A DNA stretch of 64,000 bases, from assembly GCF_019703855.1 (NCBI RefSeq), contig NZ_AP024086.1, positions 3,802,501 to 3,866,500 on the forward strand. Reading direction: 5' to 3'. Within the stretch, counting starts at the first letter, position 1, and each line of letters starts with the position of its first letter. This document shows positions 36,097-47,064 of the stretch, one piece after another. The notes under the pieces were generated by a model, which saw nothing but the letters and a program-made list of their open reading frames with translations, did no database searches and was not told the DNA's origin. Origin of the DNA: Desulfomarina profundi (lineage in GTDB: Bacteria > Desulfobacterota > Desulfobulbia > Desulfobulbales > Desulfocapsaceae). A program made the position numbers and the translations under genes.

Positions 36097-37129
36097 CTAT
36101 GGTACCGGCACAGTGTCCAGGATTTTTCTGATGATATCCTCGCTGTTGATTCCTTCCGCCTCTGCCTCGTAGCTGATGCGAAGTCGATGGCGCATGACAT
36201 CCACGGCACTGCTTTTCACATCATCCGGGGTTACGTAACCTCGTCCCGCCAGAAAGGCAAGGCTGCGGGCCACCGCCTTGAGGTTGATTGTCGCACGGGG
36301 GAGGCTCCTGTTTCGATATAATCTTTCAGGTCAAGCTGAAAATTTCCAGGATCACGTGTGGCATAGACAAGGGAGACGATATAATCCTTGATCTTGTCGT
36401 CCATGTAGATCGTGTTGACTGTTTTTCTTGAGGCAAGAATATCGTCCGGAGTGACAATGGGCAGGATGTCGATTTCATTGTCGGTTCCGTCAAAGGCATC
36501 CAGGATACGGCGCTCTTCCTCCATGGTCGGATAGTTGATTACCACCTTGAGCATAAACCGGTCCACCTGCGCTTCCGGCAAGGGATAGGTGCCTTCCTGT
36601 TCAATGGGATTCTGGGTGGCGAGAACCAGAAACAGCTCAGGCAGCGGGAAACTTTTCTCACCTATTGTCACCTGTTTCTCCTGCATGGCTTCTAGCAGGG
36701 CAGACTGCACCTTGGCAGGAGCCCGGTTGATTTCGTCCGCCAGGATGAGGGAGGCGAAGATCGGTCCCTGTTTGACCTCGAAACTTGTCTGGCGCGGATT
36801 GTAGATTTCCGTACCGATAATATCGGCGGGCAGCATGTCTGGAGTAAACTGGAGACGACGGAAATCTGTCTGTACCGCCTTTGCCAGGGTCTTGACGGCC
36901 AAGGTCTTGGCAAGGCCGGGTAGACCTTCCAGGAGAATATGTCCGCCGGTCAGCAGGCCGATCAGCAACCTGTCCAGCAGATGTTCCTGGCCGATGATCA
37001 CCTTGGCCATTTCACGACGCAGGGGGCGACCCAGGCGGAGCCGAGTCTGACGGCTTCATTGATTTCCTGGACGGAACTGTAGATGTCGCCACTGTTGTTT
37101 TTGCTGATGGTTGGTGGTGGTGTTTGCAT
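36097..37129 (-). CDS. MoxR-family AAA+ ATPase, two frameshifts
   Basis: The first gene of the bat operon. Its core frame has Walker A GLPGLAKTL, Walker B ILADEINRAPAKVQSALLEAM, sensor VLATQNPIEQEGTYPLPEAQ and DRFMLKV. Both ends are out of frame. Adding one C to the run at 37022-37026 gives an N-terminus starting MQTPPPTISKNN and running through WVAPLRREMAKVIIGQE. Adding one to 36297-36301 gives the missing C-terminus (SPRATINLKAVARSLAFLAG and on to DTVPVP). The corrected protein is 344 residues and fully typical. As sequenced, the core alone lacks its C-terminal lid. Confidence 0.88.
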
Positions 37130-37227
37130 AACTGTTCCTTCAATCTGATGAAATGCGGGTGGCTACTGTATGACTGTTGAATAGTATTGACTATACCATG
37201 GAATAATTACGTATTCCTTTCATTAAT

Positions 37228-37243
37228 ATTACAATGTTGTAAT
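37228..37243. promoter_or_regulatory. 16-bp palindrome upstream of moxR
   Basis: ATTACAATGTTGTAAT is a perfect dyad about 100 bases upstream of the moxR start. It resembles the ACTACAATGT and ACATTGTAG elements before the nap operon. It may be an operator; the regulator is unknown. Confidence 0.4.
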
Positions 37244-37246
37244 GAT

Positions 37247-37300
37247 ACCTGAATCCAGCATTTTCCCACCCTCCGGGATTGCCAATTGCAGGATTCAGGT
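37247..37300. repeat. Dispersed repeat family C, copy 3 (short)
   Basis: A 54-bp element with ACCTGAATCC at one end and its inverse GGATTCAGGT at the other, closing on CCTCCGGGATT. Read inversely it starts like the other copies (CCTGCAATTGGCAA), then diverges. It looks like an internally deleted relative of 2356-2509. Confidence 0.65.
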
Positions 37301-37416
37301 GATATGAGACGTGGAGAAAAAAAGAATGTGTCAGCACGTTTATTCAGAAAATGGATCAACTGATGACTGTTGAACAGGATTTGATGATATTTACCATATC
37401 AGGTGACAGGGTAAAA

Positions 37417-37582
37417 TTTGATGGACTCGTAAAAACTCCGATCTACTGCGTTGTGGGGTGATCGTGTAATGCTCGACGTACTCTATGTACGCCTGCGCTT
37501 ACACGACACCACCACGCCTTGTATATCGAAGTTTTTCCAGAGTCCATCTGAGAACGTTGAACGACTTTTTACGAGATCATCA
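37417..37582. repeat. MITE-like repeat family A, copy 2
   Basis: The exact inverted copy of 1083-1248, 36 kb away. It lies in the 481-base gap between the convergent end of the sortase-system kinase and the moxR promoter region. The apparent ORF starting at 37451 is part of the repeat. Confidence 0.85.
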
Positions 37583-37610
37583 AATTTAATACTTGGTGCT
37601 ATTCGCTGCC

Positions 37611-39772
37611 TCAATTCGAAGTGGTGCTTATCGGCAACCGAACAGTGAATACGGCCCCCGTTCGATCATTCTGGAGGGATGACGCCCTTACACTGCCCTG
37701 GTGGTGGGCAACTATGGTCTGAACGATATACAGGCCCAGGCCAAGGTGAGGCCTCGTACCCTTCTGCTGTCTGAAAGAGACCATGGAAGAGAATATCTGT
37801 GTTTCAAATTCCTGCGGGATGGGTGTTCCCTCATTTATAACCCTGAGTTCCAGAAAATCATACTCTTGCCGAAGGTTGATTTCTATGGGTGTCTCTTCAG
37901 TGTGAAAACTAATGGCGTTTTCAATGAGTTTGTCGAGCATCTGGCGGATACGTGCCGGATCTCCATGGAGCATATGGGGGAGCTCCGGGGAATTGTACAC
38001 AAAATTGATACCGGGAAAGGCCTGCTTCCAGCCGTGATTCAGCCACATTTCGATTGCCCGGCTCAGGTCAAAATCTTCCTTGAAGTCGTGGGTCAGGGCC
38101 TCGCTGAGGTTTGTGGCATCGCGAACAGCTGTCAGCAAGGTTTCCAGACGTTCAATATCTTCCAGGGCCCAGTCGAGATAGTCCCGAATTCTTGGGGATG
38201 GGTCACTCATCTCCTGGGCCATATTTTTTAATGAAGCAGAGATGCCCGCCAGGGGTGTTCTGATTTCATGTTCCAGGTTGTCCGCCATTTTCTCACGGTA
38301 TTCAATCTGACTTTTCAGTTGGTCAAGCATGGATGAGAGGGTACGGGAAAGATCGCCGATTTCATCGCTGGCAGAAGAGGGGGCAATGGTTGTGATGATC
38401 TGACCGTTGCTGCTGATGGCTCGTGATGCCTGGTTGCCCAGTTTTCGGATCCGGGATGAGAGGCGTGAGGCAAAGAAGAGCAGGCCGAACCCCCGATAAC
38501 AAAGGCAAGGACGGTAAAGGTGAGGGATTCTTCTATGACTTTATTCTGCAGGGCGAGAATGGAGTTCGTTGTCTGCTCAACCACCACGGCTCCTACAATT
38601 TTGTTCTGTTCCAGAAGGGGTACGATGGCTGCCATTATTTCCACCTGCTGTTCTTTTGGAAAATAGCTGGTGACGGAACTCTTTCCCTCCAGACCCTCTT
38701 TTATACCTTTCAGGTCAAGGGTGGTGGGTTGGGGACGCGGAGTGACGATGTTGACTGAAAAAGGCTGGGTAAACAGGCGGTACAGGGGGGAGAGGATGGC
38801 ATAGATCTTTGCATGGAGGTTTTCGAGCAATGTCTTGTCTTTCTTTTTATTGTTGCTTTCCGCGGCAAGAGAACCATAACTGGCTCGTATTCTCTGGTTG
38901 GTGTCGACTATCAGTACCCTTGAATGGGGGCGGTCAAAGGACTTGAGCAGTTTTTCTATGGTTGTGGATTCCGACAGGAGCCAGCCAAGTTTATCGGCAC
39001 TCTCCGTGGCTGCGGTGCCGATCAGGCAGGTCATTGTCCTTTCCTTTTCGTCATCCACATCACCGATGGCAAAGGCGAGTTTCTGACCGATAAATTTCAT
39101 GGGAATTCTCAGCTCGATGATGTATCCGCCATCAGTCTCTTCCCACATGCCCTGGATGGCCGGTTCCATTCGCAGGGGGATGGCAGCGAACCGGTATCGG
39201 GGCATGAGAAAGCCGTTTATCCAGCCTGGTTTTGTCGTGGTTACAAGATAGCGGTGCATCCTGCCGTTTTTATCTTCAATACCTATCTGCAGATGGTCAG
39301 AACGGTTCAGGCGGAGTGAGTTGGGATTCCGGTAGACGATTTTATCGTCTGTCACAAGGAAAAGAGCATAGAGATATTTGCCCCGTACTCCCACCAGGTG
39401 CTTGAAGTGAAGGGAGCCAGCTGTATAATTGTAGTTTTTTTCAATAAAAAGAATATGTTCCCTGCCAAATGTCCTTGCTTCAGATAGAAACGGCTGCCAG
39501 TCATCAGTCTTGCCGTTCAGTCGCATGGGGTTGGTCAGTTTGTAAATATAAAGGTCCTTGGCCGGATCCAGGGAATGGAAAATTTCTCTGTCAAACAGGC
39601 CTGTCCTTCCACCGAGAGCTGAGGAAACAGCACGTGCCGCAAAGAGCAGTGTTTTTTTCCGGCTTTCAACCAGGTCTTTTTTGATGATATCGCTGAACCG
39701 GAAGCCGATAAGAGGAATCAGCAGGAGCAGCAGGGAGACAAGGGTCAGCTTCAGTCGCAGAGAAAATCGCAT
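37611..39772 (-). CDS. PdsS-like sensor kinase of the dedicated sortase system, frameshifted
   Basis: The corrected protein is 720 residues. Frame one (39772-38315) holds an N-terminal helix and a long extracytoplasmic domain including a CBM9-like stretch (NPMRLNGKTDDW). It also carries a second helix that runs out of frame after VIGG. Frame two (38330-37611) holds the HisKA H-box NLEHEIRTPLAG and the HATPase region (GLGLYIVQTIV). Adding one base at the C5 run 38490-38494 restores the HAMP linker (FGLLFFASRLSSRIRKLG). Architecture and the adjacent regulator match the proteobacterial dedicated sortase system. Confidence 0.82.
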
Positions 39773-39775
39773 TGA

Positions 39776-40480
39776 TCAATCGGTAAGCCAGCGGTATCCC
39801 ATACCGTATTCGGTTCTGATACTGTCAAAATCGGCATCCATTTCCCGGAATTTATCCCTGATCCTCCTGATATGGGCAGTAATCGCATTGTTGGTAACAA
39901 CGGCGTTGGCAGCTTCCATCAGCTGTTCATGGGATTTGACATGGCCGGGAATCCTGACAAGAGAATGCAGAATCCAGAACTCGGTGAGTGTCAGGGGAAT
40001 GAGATGTTCCTGCCAGAATACCTGTTTTCTTTCCTCGTTGATTTGCAGGCTGCCCACATGGGTAATATGGTCATTTTTTTCAGAATGCAGTTCCCCTTTC
40101 AAAGATTCCACGATTTTAAAGAGAGCGGAAATTCGAATCGGCAGGAAATCAAGGGTTGTTGTGTCCTTGGTCAGGTAGTCCCAGGCACCGAGGCGCAGCC
40201 CGGAAACCCGGTCCAGATCGGAGTCTCTTGCCGTCAGAAAGATAATGGGAATTGTCGGGGAAAGCTGGCGGAGCTCCCGGCACAGGTCAAACCCGCCTTC
40301 CATTTCGTCCTGCAGCATCACGTCCAGGATGGCAAGATCAGGGAGACTGTTTTTAAAGGCGGCCAGTGCTCTCGGGCGGTCGGGATAACTCTGCACCCTG
40401 TACCCCTCACGCTCAAGGGCCTGGGAATAGTTGGCACGGAGAGAATCATCGTCTTCAACAAGGGCGACTGTATAAATCAT
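39776..40480 (-). CDS. PdsR-like OmpR-family response regulator
   Basis: A 234-residue regulator with a receiver domain (VALVEDDDSLR, phospho-acceptor Asp in LAILDVML, Thr in IFLTARD, Lys in YLTKD) and a C-terminal winged HTH (LTLTEFWILHSLVRIPGHV, ITAHIRRIRDKFREMD, GMGYRW). It lies four bases from its kinase. It most resembles PdsR of the dedicated sortase system, whose usual targets are the sortase and its substrate, here at 49.5-52.5 kb. Confidence 0.85.
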   Translation of the reverse strand: MIYTVALVEDDDSLRANYSQALEREGYRVQSYPDRPRALAAFKNSLPDLAILDVMLQDEMEGGFDLCRELRQLSPTIPIIFLTARDSDLDRVSGLRLGAWDYLTKDTTTLDFLPIRISALFKIVESLKGELHSEKNDHITHVGSLQINEERKQVFWQEHLIPLTLTEFWILHSLVRIPGHVKSHEQLMEAANAVVTNNAITAHIRRIRDKFREMDADFDSIRTEYGMGYRWLTD

Positions 40481-40591
40481 TGTTTTTTCAGTGTGTTGAG
40501 TTAATTCAGGTATTTCAGTTTAAAGTATGCTCTTCAATGGACCATACCTGACAAATCTGCATTTATCCACTGCTTCCCCGGCCGTTATATT

Positions 40592-40632
40592 TTTTGTCAT
40601 ATTTTGTCATATTCTTTTTGTATCTTGTCATA
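40592..40632 (+). promoter_or_regulatory. Tandem-repeat element, candidate PdsR site 1
   Basis: Two adjacent decamers TTTTGTCATA (40592-40601 and 40602-40611) are followed 12 bases later by CTTGTCATA (40624-40632). They lie in the gap between divergent pdsR and a small-protein gene. OmpR-type regulators bind direct repeats with about 10-11 bp pitch. The same architecture occurs at 49257-49299 before the sortase target gene. Confidence 0.6.
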
Positions 40633-40775
40633 AAGTGCTCAGTTGATGGTCATTCTTTTCCTGTCTTTTTAGAATGGTTGAAGTGGCGGGAAATTTAATA
40701 ATATGTTGATTAACAGAATAACATATTTTCCATGGGATTTTTAAGGGAACAGCGCTGTTTTCATGGAGGTTGACT

Positions 40776-40994
40776 TTGAGACGTTTGTTTTTTCATGCTA
40801 ATAATAAAAAAAATAAAAACCGATTTGATCCCGGCAATCTTATGTTGCTTATCTATGTAACAGTCGTGCTGTTTTTTCTTCTTTTCGGCGGGCTGAGTCA
40901 TGTAAAGGCTGAAGACATGGACCCTTCCCGGCAAGTTAAGTTGCTTTCGGTATTACCTGTGACAGTACAGAAAATAATTGATAATGTACTGTGA
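40776..40994 (+). CDS. Small membrane protein, unknown
   Basis: About 72 residues from a TTG start that follows GGAGG with good spacing. A basic Asn/Lys-rich N-terminus (RRLFFHANNKKNKNRFDPGN) leads to one hydrophobic helix (LMLLIYVTVVLFFLLFGGLS) with a signal-peptidase-like VKAED end, then a short tail. It could be a small secreted or membrane peptide controlled by the regulator at 39.8-40.5 kb, given the tandem element upstream. No family is recognised. Confidence 0.45.
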   Translation: MRRLFFHANNKKNKNRFDPGNLMLLIYVTVVLFFLLFGGLSHVKAEDMDPSRQVKLLSVLPVTVQKIIDNVL

Positions 40995-41044
40995 TTTTAA
41001 ATTGTATTTGAGTTATTGATCAGAGGAATACTTGGGACAAGGGA

Positions 41045-41902
41045 TCAGTGACCGATAAGGGCAACAGCTGATTGCTGAATTCGTTCAAATTGTTTCCATA
41101 AATTGTTAAAAATATTTTCTGCTTCAACTGATTTAATTTCCAGAACTTCCAATGTCTCAAATGGAGGAGACCATTTGAGATGGAATTCAGCAGCTGCTAT
41201 CATGGAGATTGCAACGCCCACCAGGAGAGACATTTCCCATCCCTTGTTTCTGTAGTCTTTATTTTCATGAAATTCCATTGTCTGGGGCAGAGGATCAGGC
41301 AGACACCACAGTTTTCCGAGATAACCACCTGCTTCCCTGTATCCTGCACCTGTCTGTTCTTTCAGGGTTTGATCTATTGATATATTCTGATCCGACTGAT
41401 GCAAACGAAGCGCATGGGCAGTAGCTTGCGGGAGCTGGTGGGCCATCCACAGCAACCCGAGATTATGTAGAATTCCGGCAGTTCTGGCACTTCTGAGTAA
41501 GTCTTTGCCGGAGGTTGCGGCAGTCAGGTTGAAGGTTGTTTCAGCCACTGCCATTGCACGAACCCAATATTTATGAACATCAAAAGGCGGGCAACGACCA
41601 GGATCAAAAGGGGCTGAAATAGCAAGAGAAATGCTGATACTTTTGACAACACCAAAACCAAGTCTGGCACATGCTTCATCGAGTTCAGCAATCTTTCTGA
41701 TTGGTGCTGACCAGGCTGAATTTGCAAGGGAGATAAGCCGGATAACAATCGTGGGAAAGTTATGCAGTATTTCCGCAATCTCACCATAATCCAGAGTTTC
41801 ATCTTCAAATGCAGTCAGAAGAGTTGATACGGAAGATGGCAGAACAGGAAGTTGTGCACTGTTGAGAGTTTGGAAAACTGGATTTTCCCCGGTAGTTTTC
41901 AT
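41045..41902 (-). CDS. HDOD-domain protein
   Basis: A 285-residue HDOD protein: LPVLPSSVSTLLTAFED, then EILHNFPTIVIRLISLANSAWSAP, RLGFGVVKSISISLAISAPF and the degenerate HD region TAGILHNLGLLWMAHQLP. HDOD domains resemble HD phosphohydrolases but usually lack catalysis and act in signalling. Its start overlaps the 3' end of the giant kinase gene by four bases, so it belongs to that operon. Confidence 0.88.
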   Translation of the reverse strand: MKTTGENPVFQTLNSAQLPVLPSSVSTLLTAFEDETLDYGEIAEILHNFPTIVIRLISLANSAWSAPIRKIAELDEACARLGFGVVKSISISLAISAPFDPGRCPPFDVHKYWVRAMAVAETTFNLTAATSGKDLLRSARTAGILHNLGLLWMAHQLPQATAHALRLHQSDQNISIDQTLKEQTGAGYREAGGYLGKLWCLPDPLPQTMEFHENKDYRNKGWEMSLLVGVAISMIAAAEFHLKWSPPFETLEVLEIKSVEAENIFNNLWKQFERIQQSAVALIGH

Positions 41903-44900
41903 GACGTTTTCCCGATGATTGGAGCATTGGTAACATTTCCCGTGACAGCATTTCTGAAGTCTTTTTTTGCCATGTTCGGAATTTCTTCTGGAAACAAAGG
42001 CTTACTGAAGTAAAAACCCTGGACAATTTCACAACCGATTCCCCTTAATACAAGGAGTTGTTCCCTGTTTTCAACACCTTCTGCAATAACTGAATTTCCA
42101 AGGGCCTGGGCAGCCCCGATAATAGTACCGAGAAGAATTGATGAGTCCGCATCTTCCATCATATCAATGATAAACAGACGGTCAATTTTCAGGCAGTCTA
42201 TCGGTAAATTTTTCAGAGAGGCGAGGGATGAATAACCAGTTCCAAAATCATCGATAGCAATTTTTATTCCCATTTCTCTCAATTGCTCAAACATTGTTAT
42301 GTTTCCATCCAGATTCTGAACGACACTTTCTGTGATCTCAAGTTCAAGCAATTCAGGCGGAACATTGGTTTTTTGCAGAATCTGCTGAACAGTATTATAA
42401 AGTTCCGGTTCGTGGAAATGGATAGGTGAGATATTCACTGCCATTTTGAAATCAGAAATTTTCTCTTGTCTCCACTGTGAAAGTTGGTAGCATGCCGTTT
42501 CCAGTATCCAGTTTTCCAGAGATTTAATCACGCCTATTCTCTCGGCAACTTTGATGAAATCGTTAGGTGAAACCAGGCCCAGATCAGGATGTCGCCAGCG
42601 GACAAGGGCTTCCACTCCCGCCAGGCGTCCCCGGACAATATCTATCTGGGGCTGGTAATGCAGTTCAAACTGGTCCCTGTCAATGGCAGCCCGAAGTTCC
42701 TGTTCGAGCCATAAACGTTTTTCCGCCTGAATTGTCAGTTCCGGTTGATAAAAAGCATAACGATGTCTACCTTGGGCCTTGGCCGAGTACATGGCACTGT
42801 CTGCAGCTTTCAGCAGTGTCTGCAGGTTTTCCCCGTCCTCGGGAAAGTGGGCAATGCCGATGCTGCACCGGGGACGTAGTTCCCTCGCATTCAACATCAA
42901 TGGTTTGTTTATTTCTTCCAGGCAGCGATTGGCTACATCCGCGGCGACATATTGATCATTAACATGATCAACCAGTATACAGAATTCGTCTCCGGAAAGG
43001 CGGGCGACAAAATCAGTATCTCTTAAAATCATTTCCAGTCTTTCAGCAATTTTTTTCAGCAGTTCATCACCGGTATCATGGCCGAGGCTGTCGTTTACAT
43101 CTTTGAAGCCATCCAGATCGAGGTAGACTAGAGCAAAACGCTCATCCCGCCGTTTTGCCGCTTTTATAATATCCTCCATGTGTTTATAAAAATAGGCACG
43201 GCTTGCCAGTCCGGTCAGTTCGTCGGTGTAGGCCAACTGTCTGATTCGCTTCTGCGTTGCAATCTGTTGGGTGATGTCCTGTACTGTCCCCAGGATAATC
43301 TGTCTGTTGTTTGGAGCACATCCTATTTCCTGGTGTACAGTCATGGCGGGCCGGTTATTTACAATAAGCCTGTACTCGGCAGGTTGTGGCGGAGCACCCT
43401 CGGTCGTTGATATGACGAGGCTGTACACAAATTCCCGGTCATCAGGGTGAATCTGTTCGAAAAAGTCTTTCAGGGTTAACTGGTGAATATTTTTGGGATT
43501 GCCCATCATTTCAGCCAGATTGTCTGAAACTGTCAGTCGATCCGACAGAGCATCCCAACGCCAGAAGCCAAAACCTGCAATACGCTGGGCACTTGAAAGC
43601 TGTTCCTGGTTTTCCAACAGGTTTCTGGCATTGTTGCTCGCACGAAGCTGGAATTTGATCTGTTGAAGGAGAATGGGATAATTCACCGGTTTTACAACGA
43701 AGCCTGATGCACCTGATTCAAAGGCCATATCGACAGATTTGCTGTCTTCAAGTCCGGTAATCATCAATATCTGAGGGGGTGTATCTCTTCCATTTCGTGC
43801 AGCCTGCGACACACCTCAAAACCACTCATCCCTTCCATTAAAGCATCAAGCAATACGATATCCGGAAGAAAACGTTTGGCCATTACCAGCGCATCTTCAC
43901 CTTTTTCCGCTTCAAAGACAGTATACCCTGCGGCAGTCAACGCTTTGGATGTTGTCAGACGGAAAAAAGGGTCATCATCCACAAGAAGAATTTGTCCATC
44001 CTGTGAGAGGGATGAAGGAGCAGCCATAATTTTTTTGTTTTCTGAAACAGCTATATATTCTTTCTGTAATGCGTCAGCTACCTGTGGCAGCAGGTCTTCA
44101 ATCTGAGATACGAGAGTCAGTGCACGGGAGGAACCAGTATGTTCAGGAATGGCTTCCAGCTCTGCACAATATTTTGACAGTTCAACAGCACCCAGGGTTG
44201 CGCAACTGGATTTCAGCCGATGGGCAATTCTTTTGAGTTCGCTTCTTCTGTTGTTTTTCACTGCTTCTTTGATTGCAGCTATATCTATTGGAGAATGTTT
44301 ATGAAAATTATTTATTGCATTTGTGAGAATATCATGACCTGTTTCCTTGCTCAGATCATGCAATTGTTGCAATGCAGACGTATCCAGCAGGTTGCGGGGG
44401 CTTTTTGAAACGGAATAAGAGATGTTCTCCTCCGGTGTTTCATCAGGAAAAGAAATAATCCATCGGCGCAGTTCTTCCGCAAGCTGCTGACGACTGAATG
44501 GTTTACTCAGATAAGCATTCATTCCCGAAGAGAGGCACTGTTGAACAATTCCTTTCTGGACGTCTGCTGTCAAAGCAATAATGGGTACAGGGTCTCTTTT
44601 TTCTTCCTGTTCGATTCTGCGAATTTTTTCTGTTGCACTGAAACCATCCATTTCAGGCATATGGCAATCCATCAGGATGAGATCATAGTGGTGGCCGCTC
44701 CATGCATTCAGTACCTGTAGTCCGTTTTCAACCAGGTCAGCCTTGCAGCCTAATGCTGACAGCATTCCTATGGTAACATCCTGATTGACCTCATTGTCTT
44801 CTGCAAGAAGGATTCTTCCCCGGGAAAGAGGTTGAACTTTTGGAGTTTTTTCGTTTACTGATACAGTATGGCTGAGGGGTTGGGCATTTTGCAGTGAAAC

Positions 44901-46442
44901 AACAGGAAGTTCGACAGTGAAACGGAAACAAGCTCCTTTTCCAGGTGTATTAACGAGGTCGATATTGCCATCCATCATTTCCACCAGCCGTTTTGCGATT
45001 GCAAGTCCAAGGCCTGTTCCCCCGTGTTTTCGGGTTATGGTGCCGTCGCCCTGGCTGAAGGCATTGAAAATATGGAGCTGCTGTTCAAACGGTACTCCAG
45101 GGCCGGTGTCAGATACTTCAAAGAATATCGTCTGTCTTTTTTCTTGAACAGATTGTACTGTAACCCGAAGTTTTACTTTTCCCTGTTCAGTAAATTTAAC
45201 TGCATTACCAAGTAGATTGACCAGGATCTGTCTCAGTTTGACCGGGTCACCCGTAACCTGTGCCGGAAGTTTCCGGGGAAGATCAAGCTCCAGATCCAGA
45301 CCTTTATGATGTGCCTGTCCGGCAACAAGTTCCACTGTATTTTCCAGAAGAGAGCGTAGATTAAAATCTTCAAGGTTCAACTGCAGTTTGTTTGCTTCAA
45401 TTTTAGAGAAATCCAGAATGTCATTTATGACATCAAGCAGGCTTTTCGCGGAACGGTATGCCGTATCAGCCAGTCGTCGGGCACGAGCGTCCAAATCACT
45501 GTCCAGGAGCAGCTCAGTCATACCAAGTACACCGTTCATGGGAGTTCTGATTTCGTGACTCATTGTTGCCAGAAAATCACTTTTGGCCTGACTTGCTGCT
45601 TCGGCTGCTTCCCGGGCCTGCTCTGCTGCTTCTTTTGCCTGCACCAGGTTACGGGTACGCTCCCTGACTTTTTCTTCAAGTTCCTGTCGGTAAGATGCCA
45701 GGATGTCATCTCTTTCCTGAATCTGTCCGAGCATATCATTGAAATTTTCTATGATAGTAGCAATTTCATCGTTATTTTCCGGTGTCAGCCTGAGGCTGAA
45801 ATCCTGAGTGTCGGAGACTTTCTGCATGCCACTTAATAAATCGGAAATGGGAGTGGATATACGTTGCTGCAGGCGGTTTGACAGAAGTGACACTCCTCCC
45901 ATGATTAACGACCAGAGTAATGATGTAATTCCAAGGAAACGTAGAATTCTGTCATAAAGAGGTTGGAGGCTGGTGTCCATCCGGATAGACCCCAGGAACT
46001 CTCCTTTAAAGAATATGGGGCGATAAATATGTATGGTACTCCAGGTGATTCTGCTGCTATTAAATTGTTGGCCAGAGCTTTCCGGGGTGGGAATCCCCTG
46101 GCTATGGCCGTCATGGACTGTCCAGTTTTCTTCCCCAGGACGCTTGTAGATAGCGAATTGACTGTGGTCCATCTGATAGAGTACAGCACCCTTGACGCTG
46201 GGTTCTGTACTCAGTGAGCTGAGGAGCTTATTTGCCGTTTTCTGGTCATCAAAAGTCAAGGCTGCCGTTGAATTGGTGACCACGAAATCTGTCAACACCT
46301 CTGCCCGTTCCAGCAGCATCTCACGATAGCTGAAGAATTCAATACCCAGAAAAGCAAGAGCTGTGGCAAGCAGAGCAAGTCCGCTGGTCAGTAAAATCAT
46401 GTTTTTGATTTTATGGGCAATAGTTTCAGTCAGCCCTTTCAT
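41899..46442 (-). CDS. Giant hybrid kinase-phosphorelay-GGDEF-EAL protein, frameshifted
   Basis: The corrected length is about 1,514 residues. Domains in order: helix, periplasmic sensor, helix and HAMP; HisKA ([16 protein letters not shown]) and HATPase; receiver 1 ([24 protein letters not shown]); Hpt ([17 protein letters not shown]); receiver 2 ([23 protein letters not shown]); PAS; GGDEF with SGDEF; EAL ([27 protein letters not shown]). Receiver 2 is split: 46442-43764 ends early and 43812-41899 continues in another frame. Adding one C at 43775-43779 joins them as [12 protein letters not shown]. It can probably both make and degrade cyclic-di-GMP under phosphorelay control. Confidence 0.85.
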
Positions 46443-47029
46443 TTTGATGTTCCCTTAGGATTATCGTCAACAATGGTTGCAAGTTCCAGTAGCGGTGCGG
46501 CAATTTTCAAACCGGAGGTATGTACATGGCCGATATTAATTTTGAATCCGATTTGGCCATCATTAAGGACAAATTGAATCATTCCTCCCTGGTCGGCAAA
46601 TTTCTTGCTTTCGCCAATGGTCAGAATAGGTTTGTTCGCGAGGGTGTTTATAATGGAATTGAGATAAGAACGTTTTGAGTCACTGATAAAAACCAGTTGA
46701 CAGTTTTCATTGATTCCTTCGGATTGCATAAATCGATGGATGGAAATACGAGCATTGTTGACATATCTTTTTTGCAATGTATCCAGCAGAGAACCAAAAT
46801 CATCTTGTCCAAGGATACAGATGCCAAAACTGCCATCATCACCCTGACTGTATTGTTCCGGCCATTCGATAAATCGTGTTAATTTGTACAGCAGGGCAGC
46901 CTTCAGCTTGTATTCAGGGGATACAGATCCGGCTGCGACTATCTGGACGGAGATTACCATCAGGAATATAATTAGTCGAATTGTATTCCTGGTGGTGCGT
47001 GATTTCCAGTTGCAGATCATCCGTTTCAT
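46439..47029 (-). CDS. YfiR-like (DUF4154) periplasmic protein
   Basis: About 196 residues from the ATG ending at 47029, with a signal-like segment ([18 protein letters not shown]). It has the YfiR core: [38 protein letters not shown] and the closing [24 protein letters not shown]. YfiR represses the membrane diguanylate cyclase YfiN from the periplasm. Here it overlaps the start of the giant sensor kinase gene, so it probably modulates that sensor. A TTG at 47068 is an alternative start. Confidence 0.85.
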   Translation of the reverse strand: MKRMICNWKSRTTRNTIRLIIFLMVISVQIVAAGSVSPEYKLKAALLYKLTRFIEWPEQYSQGDDGSFGICILGQDDFGSLLDTLQKRYVNNARISIHRFMQSEGINENCQLVFISDSKRSYLNSIINTLANKPILTIGESKKFADQGGMIQFVLNDGQIGFKINIGHVHTSGLKIAAPLLELATIVDDNPKGTSK

Positions 47030-47064
47030 GTATTGAATTGTCTGAGGCGTTTGCAATGATACTG

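Noticed and set aside
36231-37010. moxR as a deliberately shortened protein
   Set aside because: Both missing ends are present in adjacent frames, each recoverable by one base, so a natural short form is unlikely.
37451-37648. ORF within repeat A that recurs at 1020-1214
   Set aside because: Identity of the peptides follows from identity of the repeat DNA; there is no ribosome site or family support.
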